Origin: an uncultured Nioella sp.
Lineage (GTDB): Bacteria > Pseudomonadota > Alphaproteobacteria > Rhodobacterales > Rhodobacteraceae
Direction of reading: 5' to 3'
Assembly: GCA_947495575.1 (NCBI GenBank)
Contig: CANLZL010000002.1
Span: 558,001-622,000 of the forward strand
Length of the DNA: 64,000 bases
The notes beneath the pieces are model-generated. The model did not search any database. It saw only the letters and a list, made by a program, of their open reading frames with translations, and was not told where the DNA came from. Shown here in pieces: positions 20,119 through 30,393 of this stretch. Both the position numbers and the translations under genes were made by a program. How positions within the stretch are numbered: position 1 is the first letter of the stretch; each line of letters opens with the position of its first letter.

Positions 20119-21063
20119 TTAGTCCGACTTATCTCCACTTGCGGGTTCCCCCACGCGCTTGATTTCCCATACTAGCTCTATTCCGCTGTTTTGGAAAACC
20201 CTTTTTCTGACCTCTTCACCAAGAGATTCAAGGTCTTCGGCGGTAGCCCCGCCCGCATTGAGCAAGAAATTGCTATGTTTCTCGGACATCTGAGCGCCGC
20301 CCCGCCGGGCGCCGCGCATCCCGGCATCGTCGATCACTTTCCACGCCTTCAGGTCATGCACGTCATCTGCCTTACCGGTGGAACTGTAGCCTGCCGGGTT
20401 ACGAAAGGTCGACCCGGCGCTGCGATCCTTGGTGGGCTGCGTCTCATCACGCTTGGCCAGTTGATGCTCCATCCGCGCCGCCAGTTCTTCGGGATCGCCC
20501 GCATCGGCACTGAAAGTGACAGAGGTTACAACTGCACCATCAGGCAAATCGGTCTGGCGGTATTGGAAATGGATATCGTCCCTGCCAAGTGTTACCTGTG
20601 TTCCGTCCCGCAAGACTGCGCGCGCCGAGTGAAAATGATCCGCCACATAAGACCCATAGCAGCCTGCATTCATCGTCAATGCCCCCCCGATTGATCCGGG
20701 AATGGTCCGAAGGAAAGTCAGGTCCAGACCCGCCGCCGCCGCCTTACGGGCGACATGGGCATCCAATGCTGCGGCACCAGCTGTAACAGTGCCCTGCCCC
20801 ATTTCGATGCTGTTGAACCCGCGTCCCAATCGAATAACCACGGCCCGCAACCCGCCATCGCGCACGATCAGGTTGGACCCAACGCCCATTGGAAAGACCG
20901 GAATAGACGGATCGAGTGCCGCCAGAAACTGGCTGAGGTCTTCCTCATCTGCCGGCTGAAACAGGTAATCCGCAGGTCCACCAACCCGCAGCCATGTCAG
21001 TTCGGCCAGCGACCGGTTGGGCGTCAACGTGCCGCGCACGGGCGGCAGGATTGTGTCAGTCAT
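20119..21063 (-). CDS. murB: UDP-N-acetylenolpyruvoylglucosamine reductase MurB
   Basis: 314 residues. FAD-dependent reduction of UDP-GlcNAc-enolpyruvate to UDP-MurNAc. FAD-binding blocks [15 protein letters not shown] and [16 protein letters not shown] are present, and the catalytic Ser sits in the [12 protein letters not shown] block. The Tyr-loop-free spacing looks like type II MurB. It overlaps the end of the upstream small membrane protein by eight bases. Confidence 0.96.
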   Translation of the reverse strand: MTDTILPPVRGTLTPNRSLAELTWLRVGGPADYLFQPADEEDLSQFLAALDPSIPVFPMGVGSNLIVRDGGLRAVVIRLGRGFNSIEMGQGTVTAGAAALDAHVARKAAAAGLDLTFLRTIPGSIGGALTMNAGCYGSYVADHFHSARAVLRDGTQVTLGRDDIHFQYRQTDLPDGAVVTSVTFSADAGDPEELAARMEHQLAKRDETQPTKDRSAGSTFRNPAGYSSTGKADDVHDLKAWKVIDDAGMRGARRGGAQMSEKHSNFLLNAGGATAEDLESLGEEVRKRVFQNSGIELVWEIKRVGEPASGDKSD

Positions 21064-21361
21064 CTTGGTCAGGTCTCGTCGCGGCTACGCGCCCCTTTTG
21101 CCGCAAACCAAGCCGCCCGCCAAGAAGGGAAAACAAAAAGGCCGGCGTGGTTATGAGGTAGGCCATTACCCGGTCGCTCGTCCTTTGGGTCCAATCGGTT
21201 GTCGGAAGTAAGGATTGGACGATAAAGTAGCCAGCGGCGACACCCAACGCGACCCAAAAAGCGTAAAGTAGTGCCTTGGAAAAAAAGCGGCCAACCATCG
21301 ACCCGACAACCAAACCAAGCACGGCACAAACCGCCGCTGCGAGCAACAAGACAAGACTCAT
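21056..21361 (-). CDS. Small membrane protein in the dcw cluster (I)
   Basis: 101 residues. Two or three hydrophobic segments ([59 protein letters not shown]) and a charged C-terminal tail predict an inner-membrane protein. It overlaps murB by eight bases and the preceding small membrane gene by four (ATGA), so all are likely translated together. Its layout resembles that of the neighbouring 103-aa protein (hydrophobic start, GR/LLAK, LLYF-W), suggesting a diverged duplicate. Function unknown. Confidence 0.7.
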   Translation of the reverse strand: MSLVLLLAAAVCAVLGLVVGSMVGRFFSKALLYAFWVALGVAAGYFIVQSLLPTTDWTQRTSDRVMAYLITTPAFLFSLLGGRLGLRQKGRVAATRPDQDD

Positions 21362-21669
21362 TGCCCGCCCTCGTCCTGTTCACGACGCCGTCGCTGGACC
21401 AAAGTTGCCAATCCTACACCCAGGCAGCCAATAAGGGCAGGCGCAGCAAACAGCATGGCAAGCGCGAAAAAGCCGATGCGATCATAGCCATTATCAGGCA
21501 ATCCCAGTAGGTCCATAACCGGGTCGACCGAAAAACAGACGATAAAAACTGCCAGGACCGCCCAAACAAAATAAAGTAGCCAAGGGGCCGCGTATTTCGC
21601 GAGCAAAAACCCGATGGCCGATCCGGCAGCAAAGGATGTGCCCAAAATGATTAGAAGCATTGGTTCCAT
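21358..21669 (-). CDS. Small membrane protein in the dcw cluster (II)
   Basis: 103 residues, three hydrophobic segments (LLIILGTSFAAGSAIGFLLA, PWLLYFVWAVLAVFIVCFSV, FFALAMLFAAPALIGCLGVGLA) and a basic/acidic tail ([12 protein letters not shown]). It lies 9 bases after the second DUF2484 gene and overlaps the next small membrane gene by four bases. No family recognised with confidence. Membership of the wall-synthesis operon is inferred from the spacing only. Confidence 0.7.
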   Translation of the reverse strand: MEPMLLIILGTSFAAGSAIGFLLAKYAAPWLLYFVWAVLAVFIVCFSVDPVMDLLGLPDNGYDRIGFFALAMLFAAPALIGCLGVGLATLVQRRRREQDEGGQ

Positions 21670-21678
21670 GACGCCGGA

Positions 21679-21924
21679 TTATTGCAGAAAAATCCGGCGG
21701 ACCCAACGGGCCGCGTAGAAAACCGGCCATCTTAGAATCGAACAGGCTGCGGCCACTAGGGCAAGGCCCCACCAGGGACCAGCCTGAACAGTGACAAATC
21801 CGAGGATCGGAATGCCGGTCGCGATGAGAACTCGCGCGGCGGGCCAATGATATCGGCTTGGTGTCATTCCCATTATACAGGCAGAGGCTGCCCAAAGACT
21901 GGCAAAGGTCAAGGACAACGGCAT
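21679..21924 (-). CDS. DUF2484 family protein (second copy)
   Basis: 81 residues from the ATG at 21924, which overlaps the stop of the first copy as ATGA; the ORF-track extension upstream is a frame artefact. MPLSLTFASLWAASACIMGMTPSRYHWP parallels MTLSLTLASLWVLAATITALLPMRFQY of the first copy, and both end in a RWPxFYAARW / RRPLAYFARR motif. DUF2484 proteins are small two- or three-segment membrane proteins known from Rhodobacterales near murB; their role is unknown. Confidence 0.8.
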   Translation of the reverse strand: MPLSLTFASLWAASACIMGMTPSRYHWPAARVLIATGIPILGFVTVQAGPWWGLALVAAACSILRWPVFYAARWVRRIFLQ

Positions 21925-22178
21925 CAGACCGTGCCTCGTTTCAGCAGCCCCATGCCGCGCCGCGCGAAATAGGCCAAGGGACGACGGAACATCGAGATTA
22001 TGCCCAATAGCACCAACCCGACGACCCAAAAAGAATGTTCGATCCCGATGAAGATCAAAAGCGGCAGGGCAAGGATGAGCAGGGTCAGCCCCGGTTTATA
22101 CTGAAACCGCATAGGCAATAGCGCGGTGATTGTCGCCGCCAGCACCCAAAGACTGGCCAGGGTTAGAGAAAGGGTCAC
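21924..22178 (-). CDS. DUF2484 family protein (first copy)
   Basis: 84 residues. The start is GTG at 22178 with a GGAGG Shine-Dalgarno. Membrane segments SLTLASLWVLAATITALLP and LTLLILALPLLIFIG / FWVVGLVLLGIISMF are followed by a basic end (RRPLAYFARRGMGLLKRG). Sequence and position mark it as a tandem paralogue of the following gene. Confidence 0.8.
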   Translation of the reverse strand: MTLSLTLASLWVLAATITALLPMRFQYKPGLTLLILALPLLIFIGIEHSFWVVGLVLLGIISMFRRPLAYFARRGMGLLKRGTV

Positions 22179-22190
22179 GCTGCGCCTCCT

Positions 22191-23375
22191 TCAAAAAATT
22201 GCGAAGCCCAATGCCAATAACGAAGCGAAGAGGCCAAAATATGGCACGGAGATGGGCACAGAGAACGGCGCGGATGCGGAAATTGACTTGAGGCGGATAA
22301 GCGACAGGTTCACCACGGCGAAAACCGCCAGCAACAATATGGATGTTGCCGAGGCCAACGCACTGACTGGCAACAGCAAAGCAGCCGTGATCAGGGCAAT
22401 TCCCACGATCACTGTTGCCCGAACCGGCGTTCCAAATCGGGTCGAAACGGGTCGAAATACCGCCAAGGTCTGTGTACGGCCGCCAAGCCCATAAAGCACC
22501 CGCGCCGCCATAACCAGTTGCGCCAAAACGCCGTTCAGCGCGGCAAGAACTGCGATAATGGCAAGGAACCCGGCAGAGCGCCCGGTGCCAACCTCCCAAA
22601 CCAAGGCAAGCGGCCGGTCCGATGCAGCAAGATCAGACAGCGGCACGGCCCGCACAGCGGCGTAGCTGACCAAAGCGTAAAGCAACGCCGTAATGATGAG
22701 GGACCAGAGGATGGCCAATGGCAAGCTGCGTGAGGGGTTTTTCACCTCTTCAGCCATATTCACAATGTCTTCAAAGCCGATAAAGGCAAAGAAGGCGAGG
22801 CTGGCGGCAATGCCGATGCCGGACCAAATCGGCGGCGCGGCTGCGGACCAATCAGGGGAAATCACCGGTGCCTCAATCACACCAGCCCAGATGACCAGCG
22901 CCAAACCGATCACCTCAATGACCGTGAAAAGCGCTGCGACGGCAAGGCTTTCCAGCACACCCAAGGCTGCGACCGAAATCAATGCACATCCAAAGATCAG
23001 AATGGCCAGTGCCGTCGGGATCGGCATGATCGAGGTCAGATATCCAACCCCGCCACGCAACACAGCAGCAGCCGAGATAGTTCCGGCAAGCACGATGGCC
23101 AACCCGACAAAAATGGCGAATGCTTCTGATTTCAGCCCTGCTGCGATATAGGCAGCCTCACCTGCTGCTTCGGGCATGCGGGTAGAAAGCTCAGCATAAG
23201 ACAGTGCGGACGGGGCCGCGACAATCCCCGCGATCAGGAAGGCCACCGGCGCCCAAATCCCTGCCAAACCTGCAACGGCGCCGACCAGAACATAGATCCC
23301 CGCACCAATCATCACGCCGGTTCCGTAGGCGGTCAAAAGACCCGGTCCGATACGACGTTTGAGCGGTGCAGTCAT
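22191..23375 (-). CDS. APC-superfamily amino acid permease
   Basis: 394 residues, about 10-12 membrane segments. The N-terminal GLLTAYGTGVMIGAGIYVLVGAVAGLAG matches the unwound helix-1 substrate/Na+ site of APC transporters, and FFAFIGFEDIVNMAEEVKNPSRSLPLAI is the classic helix-6/loop signature (GFE..ANxAEExKNP). It probably imports or exchanges an amino acid; the substrate is unknown. It sits 3 bases after murC and 12 bases before the first DUF2484 gene, so it is embedded in the wall-synthesis operon, which is unusual for this family. Confidence 0.88.
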   Translation of the reverse strand: MTAPLKRRIGPGLLTAYGTGVMIGAGIYVLVGAVAGLAGIWAPVAFLIAGIVAAPSALSYAELSTRMPEAAGEAAYIAAGLKSEAFAIFVGLAIVLAGTISAAAVLRGGVGYLTSIMPIPTALAILIFGCALISVAALGVLESLAVAALFTVIEVIGLALVIWAGVIEAPVISPDWSAAAPPIWSGIGIAASLAFFAFIGFEDIVNMAEEVKNPSRSLPLAILWSLIITALLYALVSYAAVRAVPLSDLAASDRPLALVWEVGTGRSAGFLAIIAVLAALNGVLAQLVMAARVLYGLGGRTQTLAVFRPVSTRFGTPVRATVIVGIALITAALLLPVSALASATSILLLAVFAVVNLSLIRLKSISASAPFSVPISVPYFGLFASLLALGFAIF

Positions 23376-23378
23376 GAC

Positions 23379-24779
23379 TTATGCCTTCAAACGCTCCGGC
23401 AGCCCATGCGCCCATGTACTGATCGTCCCCGCCCCAAGGCAGACCACCATATCACCGGGCTGTGTCTGTTCGCGAACAAGGCGCTCAAGGTCATCTTCGG
23501 AAAGGATCGCACGCGCATGGCGGTGGCCATGGGCCACGAGACCCGCCACCAGATCATCACGGGAAGCACCCGGAATAGGCTCTTCGCCCGCTGCAAAGAC
23601 TTCGGCGATGGCCACGACATCGGCCTCGTTAAAGCAATTGCAGAAATCATCGAAAAGGGAATGTAGGCGCGAATAGCGGTGCGGCTGGTGAACGGCGATG
23701 ACGCGACCCTCGGTTGCCTGCCGCGCGGCTTTCAGCACAGCCGCGATTTCAACCGGGTGGTGACCGTAATCATCAATTATGGTGACGCCGTTTACGTCGC
23801 CTACTTTGGTAAAGCGACGGTTTACGCCTTTGAAATTGGCAAGCGCCTCGCGGATTTCGGCGGCCTTCATGCCCAGATGGCGGGCAACTGCCACGGCAGA
23901 CAGCGCGTTGGAGACATTGTGGTCGCCCGGCATCGGTAATGTGCAACCCTCGATCACCATGTCATCCTGACTGAGCACCACATCGAAATGGGCGACGCCT
24001 TTGACGTAATGCAAGTTGGTGGCGCGCACATCGGCCTGCGCATTGAAGCCGTAGGTGACGACTCGGCGGTCGGTGATTTTACCCACAAGGCTTTGAACTT
24101 CGGGGTGATCGGTGCAGCAGATGGCCAGCCCATAAAATGGGATGTTTGACACAAAATCGAGGAAGCCCTGCCGCAGATTGTCGAAACCGCCCCAATGCTC
24201 CATATGCTCTGGATCGATATTGGTGACGATAGCGATGGTGGCAGGCAGGCGGTTAAACGATCCGTCGCTCTCATCGGCCTCAACCACCATCCATTCACCC
24301 TGCCCTACCCGCGCATTCGAGCCATAGGCGTGGATGATGCCACCATTGATCACGGTCGGATCAACGCCGCCCGCATCCAGCAGCGTCGCGACCATCGTGG
24401 TCGTGGTGGTTTTGCCATGCGTACCTGCAATCGCGATATTGGAACGCAACCGCATCAGTTCGGCCAGCATTTCAGCCCGGCGCACAACGGGCAGGCCTTG
24501 GATACGGGCCGCGTCAAGCTCTGGATTGCCGGGTTTGATGGCCGAAGAAATCACGACCACCTCCGCCCCCTCAAGGTTTTCAGCCTTCTGTCCGATATGG
24601 ATGCGCGCGCCAAGACGCTCTAACCGTTCGGTGATTTTGGAGGGTTTGAGGTCCGAACCCTGAACAGAGTACCCGTGGTTCAGTAGCACTTCGGCGATAC
24701 CTGACATGCCAATGCCGCCGATACCGACGAAATGAATGGCGCCCAATTGAGTGGGAAGCTTGGTTGCGGCAGCGTTCAT
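23379..24779 (-). CDS. murC: UDP-N-acetylmuramate--L-alanine ligase MurC
   Basis: 466 residues from the ATG at 24779 ([27 protein letters not shown]). The longer ORF-track start is not needed. It adds L-Ala to UDP-MurNAc. Rossmann-like [14 protein letters not shown] at the N-terminus, P-loop [16 protein letters not shown], the [10 protein letters not shown] block, and [10 protein letters not shown] with the C-terminal domain HQPHRYSR are all typical. Preceded by a 147-base gap after murG that contains a 9-bp inverted repeat. Confidence 0.97.
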   Translation of the reverse strand: MNAAATKLPTQLGAIHFVGIGGIGMSGIAEVLLNHGYSVQGSDLKPSKITERLERLGARIHIGQKAENLEGAEVVVISSAIKPGNPELDAARIQGLPVVRRAEMLAELMRLRSNIAIAGTHGKTTTTTMVATLLDAGGVDPTVINGGIIHAYGSNARVGQGEWMVVEADESDGSFNRLPATIAIVTNIDPEHMEHWGGFDNLRQGFLDFVSNIPFYGLAICCTDHPEVQSLVGKITDRRVVTYGFNAQADVRATNLHYVKGVAHFDVVLSQDDMVIEGCTLPMPGDHNVSNALSAVAVARHLGMKAAEIREALANFKGVNRRFTKVGDVNGVTIIDDYGHHPVEIAAVLKAARQATEGRVIAVHQPHRYSRLHSLFDDFCNCFNEADVVAIAEVFAAGEEPIPGASRDDLVAGLVAHGHRHARAILSEDDLERLVREQTQPGDMVVCLGAGTISTWAHGLPERLKA

Positions 24780-24926
24780 GAGAATTCCTTGGATCGAATG
24801 CCTTGGGATGTGGGGTTCACAAGATTGGATCGCGCGCGGCACAGCAAGTTGACACAATTGCGCCCGTCATGGGGGGCGTCGTTGAGCGCGATCCAGTTCA
24901 CGGGCGAACCGGGAAGTTGAATGCGG

Positions 24927-26021
24927 TCAGACGCCATCAGCCAGTTCCTCGACCAAAGCCACCAGGCGGTCCGTGGCATCGGGCAATCCGGCCTGTGCCG
25001 CGGCGATTGACATTTGCAGGGCCGCATCCGGCTGGCTCAAAACAGTTTGGATCGCGTCGGCCACGGCCTCTGGCGTGAATTTGCTCTCTGGTATTCGGAT
25101 TGCCGCACCTGCATCAACCAGACCCTGCGCATTCGCGGTTTGGTGATCACCGGTGGCGGCCGCATAAGGCACAAAGATCGACGGGCGACCGATGACCGAA
25201 AGATCGGCGACAGACGATGCGCCAGAGCGGCTGATCACAAGCTGCGCCTCAGAAAAGCGACGCGGAATATCGCGAAAGAAAGGCTCAACTTCGCAGCCAA
25301 CACCCATCTCGTAATAGGCGGCAATCACGCGGTCCTGATCCTCGGGCCGGGCTTGCTGGGCCACGCGAATGCGCGCACGCATATCATCCGGCAATAAAGC
25401 GATCGCCGCTGGAACCACATCCGACAAAATCCGTGCGCCTTGGCTGCCGCCGATAGCAACAATGGACATAGGCCAATCACCAGGTGGTGTATAAGGCGCG
25501 CCGGCGCGTTCAAGAACCGCAGAGCGAACGGGATTGCCTGTGTGAACACCCACAATCCCCTCAGGCAGATCCGTGGGCCATGTCCCACAGGCCACAACAT
25601 TGACGCGCTTGGCAAAGACCTTGTTCACGCGGCCAAGAATACCGTTTTGTTCATGGATCATCCGCGGGCGTTTGGTCAGATAGGCCGCGCCCATCGCCGG
25701 AATCGTCGGATAGCCGCCAAAACCCACTACTACTTCCGGTCTTTCGCGGCGCATCTGCAATGTGGCGGATAAAATACCGCCCATGATTTTGAAGGGGGCC
25801 AACAATTTGCCAACCACTCCGCCCCGGGCAAAGGTCGCAGAACTGACCTGCTGAATATCCACCACATGCGGAAACCCACCCGCATAGCGCGCGCCGCGCG
25901 CATCCGTTGACAAACGTACACGCCAACCTTTGCGGATCATCGCCTCGGCGAGCGCTTGCGCTGGAAACATATGCCCGCCCGTGCCGCCTGCTGCGATCAC
26001 CAAGAGAGGTGTCTTGCTCAT
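24927..26021 (-). CDS. murG: Lipid II synthase MurG (GlcNAc transferase)
   Basis: 364 residues. It transfers GlcNAc to lipid I on the inner face of the cytoplasmic membrane. G-loop motifs [15 protein letters not shown] near the N-terminus and [15 protein letters not shown] in the middle, plus the donor-binding [23 protein letters not shown], define the GT28 family. Four bases separate it from ftsW. Confidence 0.97.
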   Translation of the reverse strand: MSKTPLLVIAAGGTGGHMFPAQALAEAMIRKGWRVRLSTDARGARYAGGFPHVVDIQQVSSATFARGGVVGKLLAPFKIMGGILSATLQMRRERPEVVVGFGGYPTIPAMGAAYLTKRPRMIHEQNGILGRVNKVFAKRVNVVACGTWPTDLPEGIVGVHTGNPVRSAVLERAGAPYTPPGDWPMSIVAIGGSQGARILSDVVPAAIALLPDDMRARIRVAQQARPEDQDRVIAAYYEMGVGCEVEPFFRDIPRRFSEAQLVISRSGASSVADLSVIGRPSIFVPYAAATGDHQTANAQGLVDAGAAIRIPESKFTPEAVADAIQTVLSQPDAALQMSIAAAQAGLPDATDRLVALVEELADGV

Positions 26022-26025
26022 TCCC

Positions 26026-27192
26026 TCATCTGCTCCTGTTCAAGAGGATGTCACCAATTTCGCCCTGTGGACGCGTTCTGGTGAAGGAAAGCAACATGCC
26101 AACTGCAATGCCCGTCGCAATAAGCGAGGAGCCGCCATAAGAGACAAATGGCAAGGTCATACCCTTGGCGGGCAAAAGCCGCACAGCAACGCCCATATTG
26201 ATTATGGATTGAAGTGCAAAGAGTGAGGCAATGCCGGCGCCCGCCAGCCGGATAAAGGGATCACGTTCGCGCATGAGCCGGAAAAAACCCCGCAGCGCGA
26301 TGGTGGCAAAGAGCGCGATTATGGCCAGAACGAGGACCAATCCGTATTCCTCGGCGGCCACCGCAATGATGAAATCGGTATGGGCATCCGGCAGGGTCCA
26401 TTTCACCGCCCCCTCACCCAGACCTGCGCCAAAAAAACCGCCCTCGCGGATGGCATTGGCTGCATAGGCAAGCTGAGTGTTGGGGTCGACCTCAGCCGAC
26501 AAAAACCCATCAATGCGGCGGGCCACATGTTCTGAGCTGGAATAGGCAAAGACGCCGCCCATGGCGACCAGAACGAAGACCAGCCCCAAAACAAGCATCG
26601 GCGCACCGGCCACAAAATAAATCACGGACCACGCGAACAGGATCAAAGCGCCCTGCCCGTAATCGGGTTGCGTAACTAGAAATCCTACGATGATCATCAT
26701 CACGATAAGCGACAGGGTTTTGCCCGGCGGGCCATTGATCTCTTGGCTTGCCGCAATCATCCAGGCGGTGAAGATTACAAAGACCGGTTTGAGGAATTCC
26801 GCAGGCTGCAAAGAGGCAAAGCCAAGCGAATACCAGCGCGTCGCGCCTTGGCCAAAATCGGTGCCAAAAACGGGTAAAAGCGCCAAAGCTGCAAATGCGC
26901 CAAAAAATCCCAGAACGCCCAAACGGCGCACTTGGGTCGGGCTAAGCATCGACGTAAAAATCATCGCAATCAGCGCCATGATCCCGAAAAACGCTTGCCG
27001 ATTTACGTAGTGAAACGGGTCATGGCCATTGCGTGCCGCCAAGGGCGGCGAGGCCGCAAAGCCCAGCAAAAGACCAACCAAGAAGAGGGCAAAGATACAG
27101 GCGATTGTTACCCGATCCACTGTCCGCCACCATCGTGGAAGAATCGCTTCGCCCGATTGCACGAGAACCGTGCCATGCGCCATTTCTGTCAT
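26026..27192 (-). CDS. ftsW: Peptidoglycan glycosyltransferase FtsW (SEDS)
   Basis: 388 residues, about ten membrane segments. FtsW polymerises lipid II at the septum with FtsI. Signature blocks include [31 protein letters not shown] (loop with the conserved Asp) and [19 protein letters not shown] near the C-terminus. Starts at the ATG at 27192 or 27183. The VOC gene lies between it and murD, where most alphaproteobacteria have murD and ftsW side by side. Confidence 0.96.
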   Translation of the reverse strand: MTEMAHGTVLVQSGEAILPRWWRTVDRVTIACIFALFLVGLLLGFAASPPLAARNGHDPFHYVNRQAFFGIMALIAMIFTSMLSPTQVRRLGVLGFFGAFAALALLPVFGTDFGQGATRWYSLGFASLQPAEFLKPVFVIFTAWMIAASQEINGPPGKTLSLIVMMIIVGFLVTQPDYGQGALILFAWSVIYFVAGAPMLVLGLVFVLVAMGGVFAYSSSEHVARRIDGFLSAEVDPNTQLAYAANAIREGGFFGAGLGEGAVKWTLPDAHTDFIIAVAAEEYGLVLVLAIIALFATIALRGFFRLMRERDPFIRLAGAGIASLFALQSIINMGVAVRLLPAKGMTLPFVSYGGSSLIATGIAVGMLLSFTRTRPQGEIGDILLNRSR

Positions 27193-27303
27193 GAGTACCG
27201 CCCGATACTGCCTCTGATCGCCCGGTTTTCCAGGTCTGTGCGGCAGCTTAGCGTGAAATGGATTCTGGCGCCAGAGAAACCAACATCCTCGCCATGAGAT
27301 CGC

Positions 27304-27687
27304 TCATTCGGGCGGCTGCCACAATTCAATTTTTCGACCGTCTGGGTCCAATATCCATGCGAAAGCCCCATATTCATGGCGCTCGGATGGTTTCAATTGA
27401 GGAACGCCCTCGGCCTCAATGCGGCTCAAGATGCCCTCCAGATCATCCACAATCAGATTAAGTATGAACGGCAAAGTCGAGGGTTTGAAATACTCCCCTC
27501 CAGAAGCAAAGGGCGCAAAAATTGTTCGGGCCCCTTTTGGAAAAGCGCGAGCACTTTCGCTGTGTGGAAAGTCAAAGCCGCCATAATCGTTTGGTTCCAA
27601 ACCCAGAACTCGCATGTACCAGGCCTTGGTGGTGTCGGGGTCCGCGCATTCCAGAAACACACCACCAATTCCGACTACATTTGCCAT
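27304..27687 (-). CDS. VOC-family (glyoxalase/bleomycin-resistance-like) protein
   Basis: 127 residues from the ATG at 27687. The two beta-alpha-beta-beta-beta half-modules are visible: VGIGGVFLECADPDTTKAWYMRVLGLEP at the start and FILNLIVDDLEGILSRIEAEGV...WILDPDGRKIELWQPPE at the end. The latter ends in the usual Glu metal ligand. Substrate unknown; members include glyoxalase-like and dioxygenase-like enzymes. It lies between murD and ftsW on the same strand with gaps of 54 and 111 bases. Confidence 0.85.
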   Translation of the reverse strand: MANVVGIGGVFLECADPDTTKAWYMRVLGLEPNDYGGFDFPHSESARAFPKGARTIFAPFASGGEYFKPSTLPFILNLIVDDLEGILSRIEAEGVPQLKPSERHEYGAFAWILDPDGRKIELWQPPE

Positions 27688-27741
27688 CAAGCAGCCCCCA
27701 GTTTGAAAATCCGCACCTATAATGTCAGCCGATATGACGGC

Positions 27742-29142
27742 TTATTGCAAGGCGCGCAGGACCTGCGCCACGAAATCCTCTCCACGCCTCTCGAAGCTGT
27801 CATATTGATCAAAACTGGCCGCAGCCGGGGCCAACAACACAACTTCTCCAGCTTCAGCCTCCTTCGCCGCTCGAGCCACAGCCACCTCCATCGTTGTACA
27901 GATCTCATGCGGTGTGTCTCCCAGACCGAGTGCAAAAGCTTCGGCTTCACGCCCGATCACATAGGCTTTCACCACCGATCCAAACCCATCTTTTAGCCCG
28001 TTCAGACCGCCTTCTTTCTCCAGCCCGCCACAGATCCAGCGGATCTTGGGGAATGCCTTGAGTGCCTTGGCGGCTGCATCAACATTGGTCGCTTTTGAAT
28101 CGTTCACAAAACGTACACCGTCGCGCTCCCCTACCAGTTGAGAGCGATGCGGCAGGCCCTGGAAACTGTGAAACGCGCGCTCGACCACCTTTGGGGCAAT
28201 GCCAAGCGCCCGCACTGCTGCATAGGCGCAGCAGGCATTCTGATGATTATGCTCGCCTGGCAATCCCGAAACCCCACGCAGATCAATCGAGCCGGCCTGG
28301 CGTCCTTTACGAAATTCCGAGAGCCAACCCTTGCGGGCAAAGACGTTCCAGCCGGAGCCACTCAGCTTGCGCCCGACAGAAACGCGGATCAGGCGGCTAT
28401 CGCCATTGCCTTCGCTCATCTGCCCCGCGAGGTAGGCCCCTTCGGCCTCATCCACACCAATCACGGCGCGATCTGGTCCACCCTCCGAGAACAGCCGGCG
28501 CTTGGCGGCAAAGTACCCGCCCATACCGCCGTGTCGGTCCAGATGATCCGGGCTGAGATTTGTAAACACCGCCACATCCGGCGTGAGCGCGCGGGCCAGT
28601 TCAGTCTGATAGCTCGACAGCTCCAACACAATAACTTCGCCATCCAATGGCGGCTCTATATCCAGAACCCCGCGCCCGATATTTCCAGCCAGTTGCACCG
28701 GCGTACCGTTTTCCTCCAGAATATGCGCGATCAGGGCCGAAGTTGTGGATTTCCCGTTTGATCCAGTCACTGCAATGACGCGCGGCGGCGTATCCATTTC
28801 GGCCCAATCCGCCATGCCAATTGACCGAAAGAACAAGCCGATATCATTGTCGACCGGCACACCAGCTTCATAGGCCGCTGCGATCACGCGATGGGGTTCC
28901 GGGTAGAGATGCGGAATGCCAGGGCTGGTGATCAGCAGGTCGACCCCATCAAAGGCGAGCCCTTTGGTCAGATCAACGCAGATAAACCCTTCCGCTTCGG
29001 CCAGTTCTCGGCCCTTGGCACCGTCGTCCCAGGCCAATACGTCCGCGCCACCGGCCCGCAGGGCTCGCGCAGCCGATAAACCCGACCGGCCCAATCCCAG
29101 AACTGCAACCCGTTTATCTTCGACACCCTGTACCGGGATCAT
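27742..29142 (-). CDS. murD: UDP-N-acetylmuramoyl-L-alanine--D-glutamate ligase MurD
   Basis: 466 residues. It adds D-Glu to UDP-MurNAc-L-Ala. The N-terminal [17 protein letters not shown] nucleotide-sugar domain is followed by the ATP P-loop [32 protein letters not shown] (conserved His), and the C-terminal [17 protein letters not shown]. Separated from mraY by about 165 bases. Confidence 0.97.
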   Translation of the reverse strand: MIPVQGVEDKRVAVLGLGRSGLSAARALRAGGADVLAWDDGAKGRELAEAEGFICVDLTKGLAFDGVDLLITSPGIPHLYPEPHRVIAAAYEAGVPVDNDIGLFFRSIGMADWAEMDTPPRVIAVTGSNGKSTTSALIAHILEENGTPVQLAGNIGRGVLDIEPPLDGEVIVLELSSYQTELARALTPDVAVFTNLSPDHLDRHGGMGGYFAAKRRLFSEGGPDRAVIGVDEAEGAYLAGQMSEGNGDSRLIRVSVGRKLSGSGWNVFARKGWLSEFRKGRQAGSIDLRGVSGLPGEHNHQNACCAYAAVRALGIAPKVVERAFHSFQGLPHRSQLVGERDGVRFVNDSKATNVDAAAKALKAFPKIRWICGGLEKEGGLNGLKDGFGSVVKAYVIGREAEAFALGLGDTPHEICTTMEVAVARAAKEAEAGEVVLLAPAAASFDQYDSFERRGEDFVAQVLRALQ

Positions 29143-29307
29143 GGCCTCACCTCACGCCGAACCATTTTCAATTTCCAGAAATATCCTCGTCAGAGGGTTC
29201 CTGCCAGCCCGATTGCACTTAGGCCTGATTGCGGACCTGTACGCTAGTGCGATTTCCCTGACCAAAACGCCCTGCGACCGCCCATTGGGCGGTCACGTTT
29301 CTACAAC

Positions 29308-30393
29308 TTAACGCAGTTTCAGTGTCGCGAGGCCGATCAGGGCAAGGATGAGCGAAATGATCCAGAACCGGATCACAATCTGCGGCTCGGCCCAGCCCCG
29401 CTTTTCGAAATGGTGGTGGATGGGTGCCATCAGAAACACGCGTTTGCCGGTGCGTTTGAAATAAAGCACCTGAATGATCACAGACAGAGCCTCGGCCACG
29501 AACAGCCCGCCGACAATGGCCAACACGATCTCGTGCTTGGTGCAAACAGCAATTGCGCCGAGCGCGCCACCAAGTGCTAGAGACCCCGTATCACCCATGA
29601 ATACGGCCGCAGGGGGTGCGTTGTACCAAAGAAAGCCCAACCCGCCGCCGATAAGGCCTGCTGTAAAGATCAACAATTCCCCAGTTCCCGGGACGTAATG
29701 CACATCCAGATACTCGGTAAAGTCGACCCGGCCAACCGCATAGGCGATGACACCAAGGGTGGCTGCGGCAATCATCACTGGCATGATGGCCAGACCATCA
29801 AGACCGTCGGTCAGGTTCACCGAATTGGCGCTGCCCACGATCACGATCATCGTGAAGGGAATGAAGATGTATCCCATCGGCAAAAGCACATCTTTGAACA
29901 CCGGAAATGCCAATTGGCCGGACAGTTCATCGGGGTGCAGATACATCGCAACCACAGCCGCAATTGCTGCAATCACCAGCCCGATGCCAAACCGAATGCG
30001 GCCCGACACACCAGCCGTTGAGTTCTGGCTGACCTTTGCGTAGTCATCGACAAATCCAATGATCCCAAAGCTGACCGTCACAAACAGCACCAGCCAGACA
30101 TAGCCATTGTCCCACCGCGCCCAAAGCAGGGTCGACAGGGTCAGGGCCGCCAATATCAACAAGCCCCCCATCGTCGGCGTGCCTGCTTTGGTCTCGATAT
30201 GGCTTTCGGGCCCATCCTCGCGGATCGGCTGACCATTTTGATACTTCTTGCGCAGAAGGTTGATCAGCGGGCGCCCAAAGACAAAGCCGAAAATCAGGGC
30301 GGTGAAAAACGCGCCGCCTGCGCGAAAGGTGATGTATCGAAAGAGGTTAAAAAAATCGCCGCCATCCGACAGCGCGTTGAGCCAATAAAGCAT
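29308..30393 (-). CDS. mraY: Phospho-MurNAc-pentapeptide transferase MraY
   Basis: 361 residues and ten predicted membrane segments. It makes lipid I from UDP-MurNAc-pentapeptide and undecaprenyl phosphate. Catalytic DDYAK in [10 protein letters not shown], the [13 protein letters not shown] loop, the [12 protein letters not shown] block and the HHHFE histidines ([11 protein letters not shown]) are all present. It starts one base after the murF stop. Confidence 0.98.
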   Translation of the reverse strand: MLYWLNALSDGGDFFNLFRYITFRAGGAFFTALIFGFVFGRPLINLLRKKYQNGQPIREDGPESHIETKAGTPTMGGLLILAALTLSTLLWARWDNGYVWLVLFVTVSFGIIGFVDDYAKVSQNSTAGVSGRIRFGIGLVIAAIAAVVAMYLHPDELSGQLAFPVFKDVLLPMGYIFIPFTMIVIVGSANSVNLTDGLDGLAIMPVMIAAATLGVIAYAVGRVDFTEYLDVHYVPGTGELLIFTAGLIGGGLGFLWYNAPPAAVFMGDTGSLALGGALGAIAVCTKHEIVLAIVGGLFVAEALSVIIQVLYFKRTGKRVFLMAPIHHHFEKRGWAEPQIVIRFWIISLILALIGLATLKLR

